Source of the DNA: Herbaspirillum hiltneri N3
GTDB lineage: Bacteria > Pseudomonadota > Gammaproteobacteria > Burkholderiales > Burkholderiaceae_D
Direction: 5' to 3'
DNA: 64,000 nucleotides
Assembly (NCBI RefSeq): GCF_001267925.1
Contig: NZ_CP011409.1
Span: forward strand, 1,922,001 to 1,986,000
Positions 55,924 through 64,000 of the stretch are shown in pieces (position 1 is the stretch's first letter; each line of letters starts with the position of its first letter). The notes below the pieces were generated by a model. That model was not told where the DNA came from and did not search any database. It saw nothing but the letters and a program-made list of their open reading frames with translations. A program made the position numbers and the translations under genes.

Positions 55924-57198
55924 TCAGGTAAAGGTGCAGGCGTTCTCTTGCATGGTCGGCGCCAGGACTTCCAGCGACTCATTCGGTCCGGGTACTGAAG
56001 CCCCCAGCAGCATGAAGTCCCATTTGTCCTTGACCTGCGCCTTCGGCTTCGGCGTGACGGTGTACATCTCTTGCAGCAACTGGTGATCCCAGGCGCGGTA
56101 GACGCCTTTGCGCGCTTTCAGCACATCGACCTGCGCGCCTTTTTCGAAGTAGTCGATCAGTTTGGCGGTGTCGAGCGTCTTGGTCTCGGTGATCGCCTGC
56201 ACGATCGAGCGGAAGGCGACATATTCGCCCCATGCCTGGTTCTCCGGCGGTTTGCCGAATTTCTTGGTGAAGGCGGCGACGAAGGCCTTGGCCGATGGCG
56301 CGTTGACGTCGTGGTGCCAGGTGGTCGGCCAGGTGCCGGCGAAGTTGTCGGCGCCCGCACCCCATGCCACGGCGGTATCGAAACCGAAACCGGCAATCGG
56401 GAAAGGCAGGCCGAACTCCGAGTATTGCTTGATGAAGTTGGTGATCTGGTTGCCGGCGAGGTTGGAGATGACGAGGTCCGGCTTGGCCTGGCGGATCTTC
56501 AGCAGGTAAGGGCTGAAATCGGTGGCGTCGGTCGGCACCAGCTCATCGTTGGCGATGGTGCCGCCGTTGGCCGAGACGAAGGATTTGGCGGCGCGCAGCA
56601 GGTCGTGGCCGAAAGCGTAGTCGGCCGACAGGGCGTACAGCTTCTTGCCCTTGATCAGGTTGTCGTGCAGCAGCGAGCGGCCGCAGGCCTTGACGTAGGT
56701 CGAGTTGGCGGCCTCGATGTGGAACATGTACTTGTTGCAGCTCTTGCCGCGCAGTTCGTCGGAGTTGCAACCGGTATTCATGAACAGCTTCTTGTTGCGC
56801 TGTGCGACTTGCGCGATGCCCAGCGCCGAGGCGGACGAGATTTCGCCGATCAGCACCGCGGCGCCGTCGCGTTCCAGCAGGCGTTGCGCCTTGGAGGAGG
56901 CGGTCGGGGGATTGACCGAATCTTCCGAGATCAGCGTCAGCTGGCGACCCAGCAGGCCGCCGGCCTTGTTCTGTTCTTCCACTGCCAGCGTGATGCTCAT
57001 GACTGCGTATTCGCCCAGCGGGCCGAGGAAACCGGTGCGCGGGGTCAGGTGGCCGATGATGATTTTGTCCGACTGCGCCCTGACGATGGCGGGGAAGCCC
57101 ATTGCCGAGGTGGCTGCGACGGTGGCGCCGGCTTTCAGTACGGTGCGACGGCCAGGCGACAGGATCTTGCTGCGATCTTTGCTCTGTTCTTGCTCCAT
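55924..57198 (-). CDS. ABC transporter substrate-binding protein (LivK-like, Tat-type signal)
   Basis: The 424-residue periplasmic binding protein has a twin-arginine-type signal (SPGRRTVLKAGATVAATSAM, cleavage near VRAQ) and a type I periplasmic fold: IIIGHLTPRTGFLGPLGEYA, AAVLIGEISSASALGIAQ, YALSADYAFGHDLLRAA. Such proteins bind amino acids, short amides, urea or aromatic acids; the ligand is not clear here. A perfect AGGAGG site lies eight bases before ATG 57198. It is the first gene of the - strand operon, divergent from the GntR regulator. Confidence 0.92.
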   Translation of the reverse strand: MEQEQSKDRSKILSPGRRTVLKAGATVAATSAMGFPAIVRAQSDKIIIGHLTPRTGFLGPLGEYAVMSITLAVEEQNKAGGLLGRQLTLISEDSVNPPTASSKAQRLLERDGAAVLIGEISSASALGIAQVAQRNKKLFMNTGCNSDELRGKSCNKYMFHIEAANSTYVKACGRSLLHDNLIKGKKLYALSADYAFGHDLLRAAKSFVSANGGTIANDELVPTDATDFSPYLLKIRQAKPDLVISNLAGNQITNFIKQYSEFGLPFPIAGFGFDTAVAWGAGADNFAGTWPTTWHHDVNAPSAKAFVAAFTKKFGKPPENQAWGEYVAFRSIVQAITETKTLDTAKLIDYFEKGAQVDVLKARKGVYRAWDHQLLQEMYTVTPKPKAQVKDKWDFMLLGASVPGPNESLEVLAPTMQENACTFT

Positions 57199-57645
57199 GG
57201 TACATACCTCCTAAGGGTCCGGCGCAAGCCGGGTGTCTCGATGAAAAGCCGGTGGCGGCGACGGACTGCCGCTACGACTTGTTTTCTTATTGAGTGCCGC
57301 CGGCAAGCAGGACAAGACGGGAAATGATGGGAAAAAATGACGCCATTGTTGGCGTCGACCCGCTTCGCTTCCATCTCATGATTTTTGCAACAGCCTCTTT
57401 TTTATGTCATTTATTTGACATGTGATCAAATGTATTCGATAGAATTGGGATGTGTCAATCGGCGATGCAGCACGCTTGGACAAGTCTGCGGCGCAGGACA
57501 TCGCCTTGAAAAAGTGCGTCCCGACAGCGCATCAAACCGCCGCAGACGCGCGGCAGTACTGCATTTGGGGACAAGGACGGAGGATGGTGACTGCTATAAT
57601 TCGCGCAATTTTGAATAACCGACGCATTTCATCGGCACGGATGAA
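57199..57645. promoter_or_regulatory. Divergent regulatory region, uptake operon / GntR gene
   Basis: This 447-bp gap has no gene. It contains a dyad ATTTGA-N7-TCAAAT (57413-57431) overlapping the AT-rich stretch that probably holds the operon promoter, and a perfect TATAAT at 57595-57600 in front of the GntR gene. The dyad is a plausible binding site for the adjacent GntR protein. Confidence 0.5.
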
Positions 57646-58377
57646 ATGGTTTCAAGTGAGAAGCCGGGAACCATGGAACACACGATACTTGCGGACCTTT
57701 CGCAGATACGCAAAATCACCCACGCGACGCTGTCGCAGCGCGTATACGAAGATGTGCGCGAGCTGCTGCTGGCAGGACAGGTCCGCCCCGGTCAGAAGCT
57801 GACGCTGAAAAGCCTGTCCGAGGCGCTCGGCACCAGCCAGATGCCGGTGCGTGAAGCGATCCGGCAGCTGTCGGCGGAAGGCGCGCTGGAAATCCTGCCC
57901 AACCGCGCCGTGCGCGTGCCGCTGATGACCAAGGACAAATTCCGCGAGCTGCTCAAGATCCGGCTGGCGCTGGAAGGGCTGGCGGTCGAACATGCGGCGC
58001 AGAACATTTCTGCCGAAGGCTTGCAGGCCGTGGCCGACCTGCACGACACGCTGTGCATCGAAATGCATCGCAAGAAACCCAACGTCGACCTCATCATTCG
58101 CCTCAACAAGCAATTGCACTTTGCTGCCTACGAAGGTTCCGGCATGGCGACGCTGGTCGGCCTGATCGAGAGCCTGTGGCTGCAAGTCGGTCCGGTCATC
58201 AATCTCGACCTGCGCGCCGGTTCGCGCCGCCTGTCGGAAGCGCCGGCGCTGGTGCATCACGCCGCGCTGCTCAAGGGCTTGCAGGACAAGTCCCCGGAGC
58301 AGGCGCGCGCCGGTTTGTCGGGCGACCTGCTCAGCGCCGCGCAGATGATCCTGGCCGGCGACGGCTTGCCGGATTAG
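57646..58377 (+). CDS. GntR family regulator, FadR/FCD type
   Basis: The 243-residue protein has an N-terminal winged helix (LSQRVYEDVRELLLAGQV, GTSQMPVREAIRQLSAEG) and an all-helical FCD effector domain with metal-ligand-type residues (LIIRLNKQLHFAAYEGSG, LVHHAALLKGL). FCD regulators usually bind small carboxylates and repress adjacent genes. ATG 57646 is used; ATG 57673 nine codons later is an alternative. It diverges from the uptake operon, its likely target. Confidence 0.9.
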   Translation: MVSSEKPGTMEHTILADLSQIRKITHATLSQRVYEDVRELLLAGQVRPGQKLTLKSLSEALGTSQMPVREAIRQLSAEGALEILPNRAVRVPLMTKDKFRELLKIRLALEGLAVEHAAQNISAEGLQAVADLHDTLCIEMHRKKPNVDLIIRLNKQLHFAAYEGSGMATLVGLIESLWLQVGPVINLDLRAGSRRLSEAPALVHHAALLKGLQDKSPEQARAGLSGDLLSAAQMILAGDGLPD

Positions 58378-58546
58378 CAAACAGGCTGGCAACTACCAGA
58401 CTCAACAGCGGTATCGCCGCAGCCAGCATCTCCAGGATGCCGGCACGCGGTTCCATCATTTCCAGCCGCACTTTGTAGTGCGTTGCGAACGCCATCAGCA
58501 GTAACAAAAACACGGCGGACAATCCCGCCATCAAACGAAGTCGCAT
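58331..58546 (-). CDS. Small membrane protein of unknown function
   Basis: The 71-residue protein has two hydrophobic segments (GLSAVFLLLLMAFATHY and MLAAAIPLLSLVVASLF) and a basic tail (RRRPGSSARR). A perfect AAGGAG site lies just before ATG 58546, which supports it being a real gene. Its 3' end overlaps the end of the GntR gene by 47 bp in antisense. I do not recognise the family. Confidence 0.65.
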   Translation of the reverse strand: MRLRLMAGLSAVFLLLLMAFATHYKVRLEMMEPRAGILEMLAAAIPLLSLVVASLFANPASRRRPGSSARR

Positions 58547-58740
58547 GGTGCTCTCCTTGGATGAGTTCCGGATGAATGTGGATGGACTCTGCGGCGCGGG
58601 GTCCTGTCATGGATATCGACCACGGCGTTGCAGACTTGCGTGATTTCCGCGTAAAGAAAGGTAAGTTTGCGTGGGCGCGAATGCGGATAAAATGCGGGCA
58701 CCCGATCATCTACGAATACCTTTTCAAACAAAGGGATCTC

Positions 58741-59955
58741 ATGTCCGTTCCGAATCTCAATTCCCGCAGAGTGCTGCTCTCGGCGCTGCTGTGGTGCGCC
58801 TGCCAGTTCGCTGCTGCCCAGAGTCCCGCGCCGGCACCGGTCGCCTTTGCGCCGCTCGAACCGACCCTGACGGCTGCTCTGGTCCAATACAAATTGCCGG
58901 CGCTGGCTGCCGCCGTGGTGCAGGATGGCCGCATTATCGCCGCCGGCGCGGTCGGCACGCGCAAGGTCGGCTCGGGCATTGCGGTGACGGTCAACGATCG
59001 CTTCCACATCGGTTCCGACACCAAGGCCTTCACCGCTACGCTGGCCGGCATCCTGGTCGACCGCGGCGCAATGGCGTGGACCACGACGCTGGGCGAAGCC
59101 TTCCCGGAACTGTCGCCGAAGATGGATCCGGATTTCCGCCGCATCACGATCAGCCAGCTGCTGTCGCACACTTCGGGTATCCCGGCCGACAACGCCGAGT
59201 TCCTGGAGCTGCTGGCCAAGTCGATGTTCGAAGAAGGCAATCTCGACGACCTGCGCTACTGGACTCTGCAGCAATGGATGAGCAAGCCGCTGCCGGGGCA
59301 ACCGGGACAGCAGGGTCAACGCTTTGCGTACTCCAACCTGGGCTACACGATTGCCGGCGCAATGATTGAACGGGTGGCGCGCAAGAGCTGGGAAGAACTG
59401 ATCAACGAATGGATCTTCGATCCGATGGAGCTCAAGAGCGCCGGTCTGGGTTCGCAGGCGACGCTGGGCCGCGTTGACGCCGCGCTGGGCCATGTGCTGG
59501 TCGGCGAAGACATTGCCAAGCCCTTCATGGCCGGCCCCGGCGACGATAATCCGCAACTGATCGCACCGGCCGGCGGCGCCAACATGTCGGTGCTGGATTT
59601 TGCGCGCTGGGCCGGCTGGAATGCCGGTGAGGGCAAGCGCGGTCCGGCGCTGCTCAAGCCCGAGACGCTGAAGCTGCTGCACGCACCGGTGATCGACATG
59701 CCGCATGTGCAGAATCCGGTGCCGGGAACGCCGACCGACGGCAAGTACGGCCTCGGCTGGGTGACGGCGAAGATGGATTGGGCGCCGCAGCCGCTGGTGT
59801 TCCACGGCGGCTCGAACCAGAAGAACCTGGCGCACATCTGGCTCAGCCCGGAAAAGGATTTCGCCATCGTGGTGGTGACCAACATCGCCAGCAAGGGCGC
59901 CAACGATGCCTTGTTCGCGGTGGCGGAGAAACTGTACCGGCAGTTCGCGCCCTGA
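58741..59955 (+). CDS. Serine hydrolase, class C beta-lactamase/esterase-like
   Basis: The 404-residue protein has a signal peptide (VLLSALLWCACQFAAA, cleavage near AQS) and the beta-lactamase/transpeptidase-like active site: S92-x-x-K in IGSDTKAF, the Y-x-N motif in FAYSNLGYT, and HGGSNQKN near the end as the third motif. Members include esterases, D-aminopeptidases and penicillin-binding-like proteins, so true beta-lactamase activity cannot be assumed. ATG 58741 is chosen because it starts the signal peptide. Confidence 0.88.
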   Translation: MSVPNLNSRRVLLSALLWCACQFAAAQSPAPAPVAFAPLEPTLTAALVQYKLPALAAAVVQDGRIIAAGAVGTRKVGSGIAVTVNDRFHIGSDTKAFTATLAGILVDRGAMAWTTTLGEAFPELSPKMDPDFRRITISQLLSHTSGIPADNAEFLELLAKSMFEEGNLDDLRYWTLQQWMSKPLPGQPGQQGQRFAYSNLGYTIAGAMIERVARKSWEELINEWIFDPMELKSAGLGSQATLGRVDAALGHVLVGEDIAKPFMAGPGDDNPQLIAPAGGANMSVLDFARWAGWNAGEGKRGPALLKPETLKLLHAPVIDMPHVQNPVPGTPTDGKYGLGWVTAKMDWAPQPLVFHGGSNQKNLAHIWLSPEKDFAIVVVTNIASKGANDALFAVAEKLYRQFAP

Positions 59956-60042
59956 CGGCATGACGACAGCAGGGGGCGAACGTGCGTCTTGCTACAATGC
60001 GCGTTCGTTCCGATTCATTTTTCAACCTTGCAGCGGGTACCC

Positions 60043-60687
60043 ATGGATTTCCTCTTGTTCCTGGTCGATTTCATCGTCCACATCGATCGTCATCTGGCCG
60101 AACTGGCCGCGTCCTACGGCCCGTGGCTGTTCCTGATCCTGTTCCTGATCATCTTCGCCGAAACCGGACTGGTGGTGACGCCGATCCTGCCGGGCGATTC
60201 GCTGCTGTTCGTGACCGGCGCGATTGCCGCAACCGGCGCGTTCGACATCCACCTGATGGTGCTGACGCTGATCGTGGCGGCGATCCTTGGCGACAGCGTC
60301 AATTACCAGATCGGCAAGGCCGTCGGGCTGAAGGTGTTCGACAAGCCGGGCTCGCGCATCTTCAAGCGCGAGTATCTCGACAAGACGCATGCCTTCTATG
60401 AGCGCCACGGCGGCAAGACCGTCATCATCGCGCGCTTCGCACCCATCGTGCGCACCTTTGCGCCGTTCGTGGCCGGCGTCGGCGCGATGACGTATCCGCG
60501 CTTCTTTGCGTACAACGTGATCGGCGGCATCCTGTGGGTGGCCAGCTTCAGCTATGCCGGCTATTTCTTCGGCAACCTGCCGGTGGTGAAGCAGAATCTC
60601 AGCCTGCTGATCGTGGCGATCGTGGTGTTGTCGATCCTGCCGGGCGTGATCGGCTACCTGCGCCAGCGCATGAAATCGTCGCGCTGA
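60043..60687 (+). CDS. DedA family membrane protein
   Basis: The 214-residue protein has the DedA/SNARE-associated pattern: [68 protein letters not shown] and NVIGGILWV. DedA proteins support undecaprenyl-phosphate/phospholipid flipping and membrane homeostasis. ATG 60043 gives the family start; a TACAAT -10-like box (59993-59998) lies upstream. A terminator follows, and the IS element begins right after it. Confidence 0.93.
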   Translation: MDFLLFLVDFIVHIDRHLAELAASYGPWLFLILFLIIFAETGLVVTPILPGDSLLFVTGAIAATGAFDIHLMVLTLIVAAILGDSVNYQIGKAVGLKVFDKPGSRIFKREYLDKTHAFYERHGGKTVIIARFAPIVRTFAPFVAGVGAMTYPRFFAYNVIGGILWVASFSYAGYFFGNLPVVKQNLSLLIVAIVVLSILPGVIGYLRQRMKSSR

Positions 60688-60709
60688 GTTTGCTGCAGTC
60701 GATGCATTG

Positions 60710-60741
60710 AAAAGCCGTTCAGCGATGAACGGCTTTTTTTT
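60710..60741 (+). terminator. Rho-independent terminator after the DedA gene
   Basis: An 11-bp stem aaaagccgttc (60710-60720) with gaacggctttt (60727-60737) is followed by a T-run to 60741. Confidence 0.93.
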
Positions 60742-60800
60742 GTCCGGTGACCCGTCCTGGAATAAGTTGACACTTTTCCGAAGAGAGGAAGGAGTGTCAG

Positions 60801-61199
60801 ATGGAACAAGAGAAACGTCGCAGCCAGCGTGATTACAGCCTGGCTTTTAAATTGAACGTTGTCGAGCAGGTAGAAAAAGGCGAGATGACGTACAAGCAGG
60901 CGCAAAAGCGGTACGGAATACAAGGCCGGTCGACAGTTTTGGTATGGTGTCGCAAACATGGCCTGCAGGATTGGACCCAACCGCGGGGGCCGAGCAAGCG
61001 GAGAGCGCAGATGAGCAACAAACCAACTAAACCACTAACACCCGAGCAGCGTATCAAGGAGCTGGAGCGCCAGCTTAAGGACGAGAAGCTGAAGTCGGCC
61101 TTGTTCGAGAAGGTGATCGATATCATGCGCGATGAGCACGGGGTGAGCGTAAAAAAGCGTGCCGGCAAGCTATCTGTAGTGGTGAAGTCCAAGGACTGA
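60801..61199 (+). CDS. IS3-family transposase OrfA
   Basis: The 132-residue protein has a helix-turn-helix (DYSLAFKLNVVEQVEKGEM, AQKRYGIQGRSTVLVWCRK) that binds the IS ends and a leucine-zipper-like coiled coil (EQRIKELERQLKDEKLKS). GAAGGAG precedes ATG 60801. It is made alone or as the N-terminal part of OrfAB by frameshifting at A6G (61151-61157). Confidence 0.92.
   Translation: MEQEKRRSQRDYSLAFKLNVVEQVEKGEMTYKQAQKRYGIQGRSTVLVWCRKHGLQDWTQPRGPSKRRAQMSNKPTKPLTPEQRIKELERQLKDEKLKSALFEKVIDIMRDEHGVSVKKRAGKLSVVVKSKD
61151..61157 (+). promoter_or_regulatory. Programmed -1 frameshift heptamer A_AAA_AAG
   Basis: The heptamer is in the correct phase for OrfA (A AAA AAG, read ...V-K-K). After a -1 shift the frame runs without a stop through LSIQKACHHIG-type sequence into OrfB at 61229, giving one OrfAB protein from 60801 to 62032. 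Confidence 0.88.
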
Positions 61200-61228
61200 G
61201 CATACAGAAGGCTTGCCATCACATAGGC

Positions 61229-62032
61229 ATGAGCCGTCAGGCGTTTTACAAGCGTTGCCAGCGAGAACAAGATCTGGCGCATCAGGCGTATGCCGTAGTG
61301 AAGCTGGTGCAACCGATACGGCTTCGCCAGCCGCGCATAGGGACACGCAAACTACATAGCTTATTGGGTAGCAGCTTTGCCGGAACAGACCTGAAGGTTG
61401 GTCGGGATCGACTGTTCCATATTCTGAGGCAGGCGCGCATGCTGGTGCAGCCACAGCGGGCCTATCACAAGACCACCGACAGCCATCATCGCTTCCGGCG
61501 TCATCCCAATCTGCTCAAGGCCGGGCCGGCGCAAGTGGTGCCGACGGGGCCGGAACAGGTCTGGGTTGCCGATATTACCTACCTGCCCACACGAGGCAAG
61601 TTCGTCTATCTGAGCCTGGTGACGGATGCTTGGTCACGCAAGATCGTCGGCTACCACGTGCATGGCAGCTTGCAGACAGAGGAAGTCAGTCAGGCGCTCA
61701 AGATGGCGTTGCGTGAGCGTCATGGCAGTACGCCGGTGATTCACCACTCTGACAGAGGCATCCAGTACTGCTCGACGTATTACCAGGACATCCATCGTCG
61801 CCATGGATTGGTATGCTCGATGACGGATGGGTATGACTGCTACCAGAATGCATTGGCAGAGCGAGTCAACGGCATCCTCAAGGGAGAGTTCTTGCTCAAC
61901 CGTCCGGCGGACTTGCCTCAAGCGGCAAAGATGGTGGCGCAATCGGTTCGGATCTACAACCAGGAACGGCCGCATACGGCCTTGAAATACAAAACGCCCG
62001 ATGCGGTGCATCGGGCGTCTTTGTTGCAATAA
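61229..62032 (+). CDS. IS3-family transposase OrfB (catalytic domain)
   Basis: The 267-residue part carries the DDE integrase core: first Asp in VWVADITYLPT, second in IHHSDRGIQYCS, and Glu in NALAERVNGILKGE, with the usual HHSDRG and RPHTALKYKTP motifs. The spacing of the second Asp and Glu is the normal IS3 distance of about 35 residues. The open frame starts well before ATG 61229 because it is normally expressed as OrfAB by frameshift. All catalytic residues are present. Confidence 0.94.
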   Translation: MSRQAFYKRCQREQDLAHQAYAVVKLVQPIRLRQPRIGTRKLHSLLGSSFAGTDLKVGRDRLFHILRQARMLVQPQRAYHKTTDSHHRFRRHPNLLKAGPAQVVPTGPEQVWVADITYLPTRGKFVYLSLVTDAWSRKIVGYHVHGSLQTEEVSQALKMALRERHGSTPVIHHSDRGIQYCSTYYQDIHRRHGLVCSMTDGYDCYQNALAERVNGILKGEFLLNRPADLPQAAKMVAQSVRIYNQERPHTALKYKTPDAVHRASLLQ

Positions 62033-62072
62033 AACCTGTCAACCTATTTTAGGACTGGACAGCTGAACCGGC

Positions 62073-62270
62073 TCAGTTCCGATCCGGCTCATCCAGTTTC
62101 TTTTTCACTTCGAGCCGCGCCGACTGCCGCAAAGCGGAGGCAGTCTTGCGATGCGGACCGGCGGCGCGCTGCTTGGCGGCGACCGCCACCGGATTGCGCG
62201 GCTTGGCAATCTGCGAAGGCTCGATGCGGAAGCTCAGCTTCTGCCGCGTTCCCAGCGTCTTGTTTGCCAT
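62073..62270 (-). CDS. Small basic protein of unknown function
   Basis: The 65-residue protein is strongly basic (KPRNPVAVAAKQRAAGPHRK, TASALRQSARLEVKKKL). Similar short basic proteins are, from memory, common in Burkholderiales; no function is known. It lies 29 bp downstream of hslU on the same strand and may be co-transcribed. GAAGGAGGG lies before ATG 62270, giving a good ribosome binding site. The IS element sits directly beyond its stop. Confidence 0.7.
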   Translation of the reverse strand: MANKTLGTRQKLSFRIEPSQIAKPRNPVAVAAKQRAAGPHRKTASALRQSARLEVKKKLDEPDRN

Positions 62271-62299
62271 GCCGCCCTCCTTCCGTTCGCTAGCGCCGC

Positions 62300-63652
62300 T
62301 TACAGCACGTAGCGCGACAGATCTTCGTTGACCGCCAGTTCGCCCAGGCGATCCCTGACATAAGCGGCATCGATTGCGATGGTCTGCGCGCCGGTTTCGC
62401 CGGCTGAGAACGAAATCTCTTCCAGCAGTTTTTCCATCACCGTGTAGAGGCGGCGCGCGCCGATGTTTTCGGTCTTTTCATTGACCGAAAATGCGATCTC
62501 CGCCAGTTGCTGGATGCCGCTGTCGTCGAACTCCACCTTGACGCCTTCGGTCTCGAGCAAGGCCTGGTATTGCTTGGTCAGGCAAGCGTCAGTGCCGGTC
62601 AGGATGGTTTTGAAATCATCGATCGACAAGGAATCCAGCTCGACGCGGATCGGGAAGCGGCCCTGCAGTTCCGGAATCAGGTCGGACGGCTTGGCCAGGT
62701 GGAACGCGCCCGACGCGATGAACAGGATGTGGTCGGTCTTGATCATGCCGTATTTGGTGTTGACGGTGGTGCCTTCGACCAGCGGCAGCAGGTCGCGCTG
62801 CACGCCGGCGCGCGACACATCGGCGCTGCCTTGCGAACGCGTGGCGATCTTGTCGATTTCGTCGAGGAAGACAATGCCGTTCTGCTCGACGTTGGCGATG
62901 GCCTTCTGCTTCAGTTCTTCTTCGTTGACCAGCTTGCCGGCTTCTTCTTCAATGAGGAATTTCATGGCTTCACGGATCTTGATCTTGCGCGTCTTCTTGC
63001 GGTTGTTGCCCATGCCGGAAAACATGCTCTTGATTTGCTCGGTCATTTCTTCCATGCCGGGCGGCGCCATGATTTCCATTGCCGGCGAGGAGTCGGACAG
63101 CTCGATCTCGATTTCACGGTCGTCGAGCGCGCCTTCGCGCAGGCGCTTGCGGAAAGTCTGGCGTGTGGTGCTGCCTTTTTCTTCCATGCCGTCGCCCGAT
63201 GCGCTCTTGCCGCCTTCCGGTGCGAAACCGAAATCGCGCGCCGGCGGCAGCAGGATGTCGAGCACGCGGTCTTCGGCGGCGTCTTCGGCACGCGCACGCA
63301 CCTTGCGGACTTCGCCTTCACGGGTCTGCTTGACGCCGATGTCGATCAGGTCACGAATGATGGTGTCGACGTCGCGGCCGACGTAGCCGACTTCGGTGAA
63401 CTTGGTCGCTTCGATCTTGATGAAGGGCGCGTCGGCCAGCTTGGCCAGGCGACGGGCGATTTCAGTTTTACCGACGCCGGTGGGGCCGATCATGAGGATG
63501 TTCTTGGGCGTGATCTCGTGGCGCAGCGGCTCCTCGACCTGCTGGCGGCGCCAGCGGTTGCGCAGGGCGATGGCGACGGCGCGCTTGGCGCGTCCCTGGC
63601 CGACCACGTGTTTGTCGAGTTCGGAGACGATCTCTTTGGGAGTCATGTTCAT
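62300..63652 (-). CDS. hslU: ATP-dependent protease ATPase subunit HslU
   Basis: HslU is the AAA+ unfoldase of the HslUV (ClpYQ) protease. The 450-residue protein has [18 protein letters not shown], Walker [18 protein letters not shown], the pore motif GYVGRD, an I-domain (about residues 110-240), Walker [13 protein letters not shown], and the C-terminal end LSRYVL that docks into HslV. The start could be ATG 63652 or the second ATG two codons later. It is 18 bp downstream of hslV. Confidence 0.97.
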   Translation of the reverse strand: MNMTPKEIVSELDKHVVGQGRAKRAVAIALRNRWRRQQVEEPLRHEITPKNILMIGPTGVGKTEIARRLAKLADAPFIKIEATKFTEVGYVGRDVDTIIRDLIDIGVKQTREGEVRKVRARAEDAAEDRVLDILLPPARDFGFAPEGGKSASGDGMEEKGSTTRQTFRKRLREGALDDREIEIELSDSSPAMEIMAPPGMEEMTEQIKSMFSGMGNNRKKTRKIKIREAMKFLIEEEAGKLVNEEELKQKAIANVEQNGIVFLDEIDKIATRSQGSADVSRAGVQRDLLPLVEGTTVNTKYGMIKTDHILFIASGAFHLAKPSDLIPELQGRFPIRVELDSLSIDDFKTILTGTDACLTKQYQALLETEGVKVEFDDSGIQQLAEIAFSVNEKTENIGARRLYTVMEKLLEEISFSAGETGAQTIAIDAAYVRDRLGELAVNEDLSRYVL

Positions 63653-63670
63653 GGTGATGTTCTTTGCTCT

Positions 63671-64000
63671 TTAATCGAGAGTTTCGATGATGTGGTTCAG
63701 GTTGGTGTAAATGCAGAGTTCGCCTGCGATCACCAGTGATTTCTTGACGATGTCGGCCGGGGACAGGTCGGTGTTTTCCTGCAGCGCCTTGGCCGCGGAT
63801 TGGGCGAAGGTGCCGCCCGAGCCGATCGCGCCGATGCCGTCGGTCGGCTCCAGCACGTCGCCGTTGCCGGTGATCACCAGCGTGCTGTCGCGGTCGGCGG
63901 TCAGCAGCATCGCTTCGAGACGGCGCAGCATGCGGTCGGTGCGCCATTCCTTGGCCAGTTCGACCGAGGCGCGCATGAGATTGCCCTGATGTTTTTCCAG
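63671..64000 (-). CDS. hslV: ATP-dependent protease peptidase subunit HslV, C-terminal part (5' end outside window)
   Basis: The frame runs off the right edge; the visible 109 residues start [19 protein letters not shown] and include [35 protein letters not shown] and the end [13 protein letters not shown], all typical of HslV. The N-terminal catalytic threonine lies beyond the window. HslV forms the proteolytic double ring for HslU and is heat-shock induced in relatives. Confidence 0.95.
   Translation of the reverse strand: MEKHQGNLMRASVELAKEWRTDRMLRRLEAMLLTADRDSTLVITGNGDVLEPTDGIGAIGSGGTFAQSAAKALQENTDLSPADIVKKSLVIAGELCIYTNLNHIIETLD

Larger units (their letters stand above)
60754..62055 (+). 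mobile_element. IS3-family insertion sequence, apparently intact
   Basis: About 1.3 kb bounded by imperfect inverted repeats: GTCCTGGAATAAGTTGACA (60754-60772) at the left and, read from the right end inwards, GTCCTAAAATAGGTTGACA (62055-62037), matching at 16 of 19 positions. Inside are overlapping orfA and orfB with a -1 frameshift signal. A clear 3-4 bp target duplication was not seen, so the exact ends are uncertain by a few bases. It sits between the DedA terminator and the small gene next to hslU. Confidence 0.9.

Noticed and set aside
58741..59955. Possible antibiotic-resistance beta-lactamase
   Set aside because: SxxK and YxN fit the whole class C-like esterase/peptidase superfamily; no linked AmpR-type regulator or other resistance genes, so resistance is not claimed.

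Overview
The window reads as chromosomal DNA of a high-GC betaproteobacterium of the order Burkholderiales, most likely family Oxalobacteraceae (Herbaspirillum/Collimonas-like). The reasons are the gene order fimV-truA-trpF-trpB-trpA-accD-folC-dedD-cvpA-purF, the neighbourhood PHP phosphatase-htpX-yciO-M50 protease-trpS-dapA-bamC, and the protein sequences themselves. The genus is an inference. No rRNA, tRNA or CRISPR array was seen.

Layout. 1-23.4 kb: a housekeeping block almost entirely on the + strand: the 3' part of fimV, truA, the trpFBA tryptophan genes, accD, folC, an SPOR-domain protein, cvpA, purF, a Cys/Met PLP enzyme, a LOG-family hydrolase (-), a patatin, an alpha/beta hydrolase, a PHP phosphatase, htpX, yciO, an M50 protease, trpS (with a four-cysteine Fe-S-type motif), dapA, bamC and a metallo-hydrolase. 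23.5-29.7 kb: a repetitive Ala/Pro lipoprotein (-), a ribosomal oxygenase (-), a SlyD-type isomerase (+), and mutS (-) with a translationally coupled exported protein.

29.9-45.8 kb is a metabolic island. On the - strand lie a LysR regulator, a purine permease, xdhA-xdhB-xdhC and guaD (guanine to xanthine to urate). Divergent from the LysR gene, on the + strand, lie gcl-hyi-glxR-glycerate 2-kinase-pyk, which take glyoxylate through tartronate semialdehyde, glycerate and 2-phosphoglycerate to pyruvate. The genes joining urate to glyoxylate are not in the window. A near-perfect 44-bp palindrome separates glxR from the kinase gene and sits where the strand base composition flips. Beyond pyk is a LysR gene and then gene debris that includes a C-terminal enolase fragment, the step between the kinase product and the pyk substrate.

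47.6-60.7 kb: a membrane diguanylate cyclase, a LysR regulator, a 300-bp intergenic repeat with long hairpins, then a - strand operon for uptake and oxidation of an unknown substrate: binding protein, LivH-type permease, one 847-residue protein fusing LivM, LivG and LivF, an SDR dehydrogenase and a 3-hydroxyacyl-CoA dehydrogenase. It diverges from a GntR/FCD regulator. A small membrane protein, a class C beta-lactamase-like hydrolase and a DedA protein follow. 60.75-62.06 kb: an apparently intact IS3-family element with a -1 frameshift site. 62.07-64 kb: a small basic protein, hslU and the 3' part of hslV, all on the - strand.
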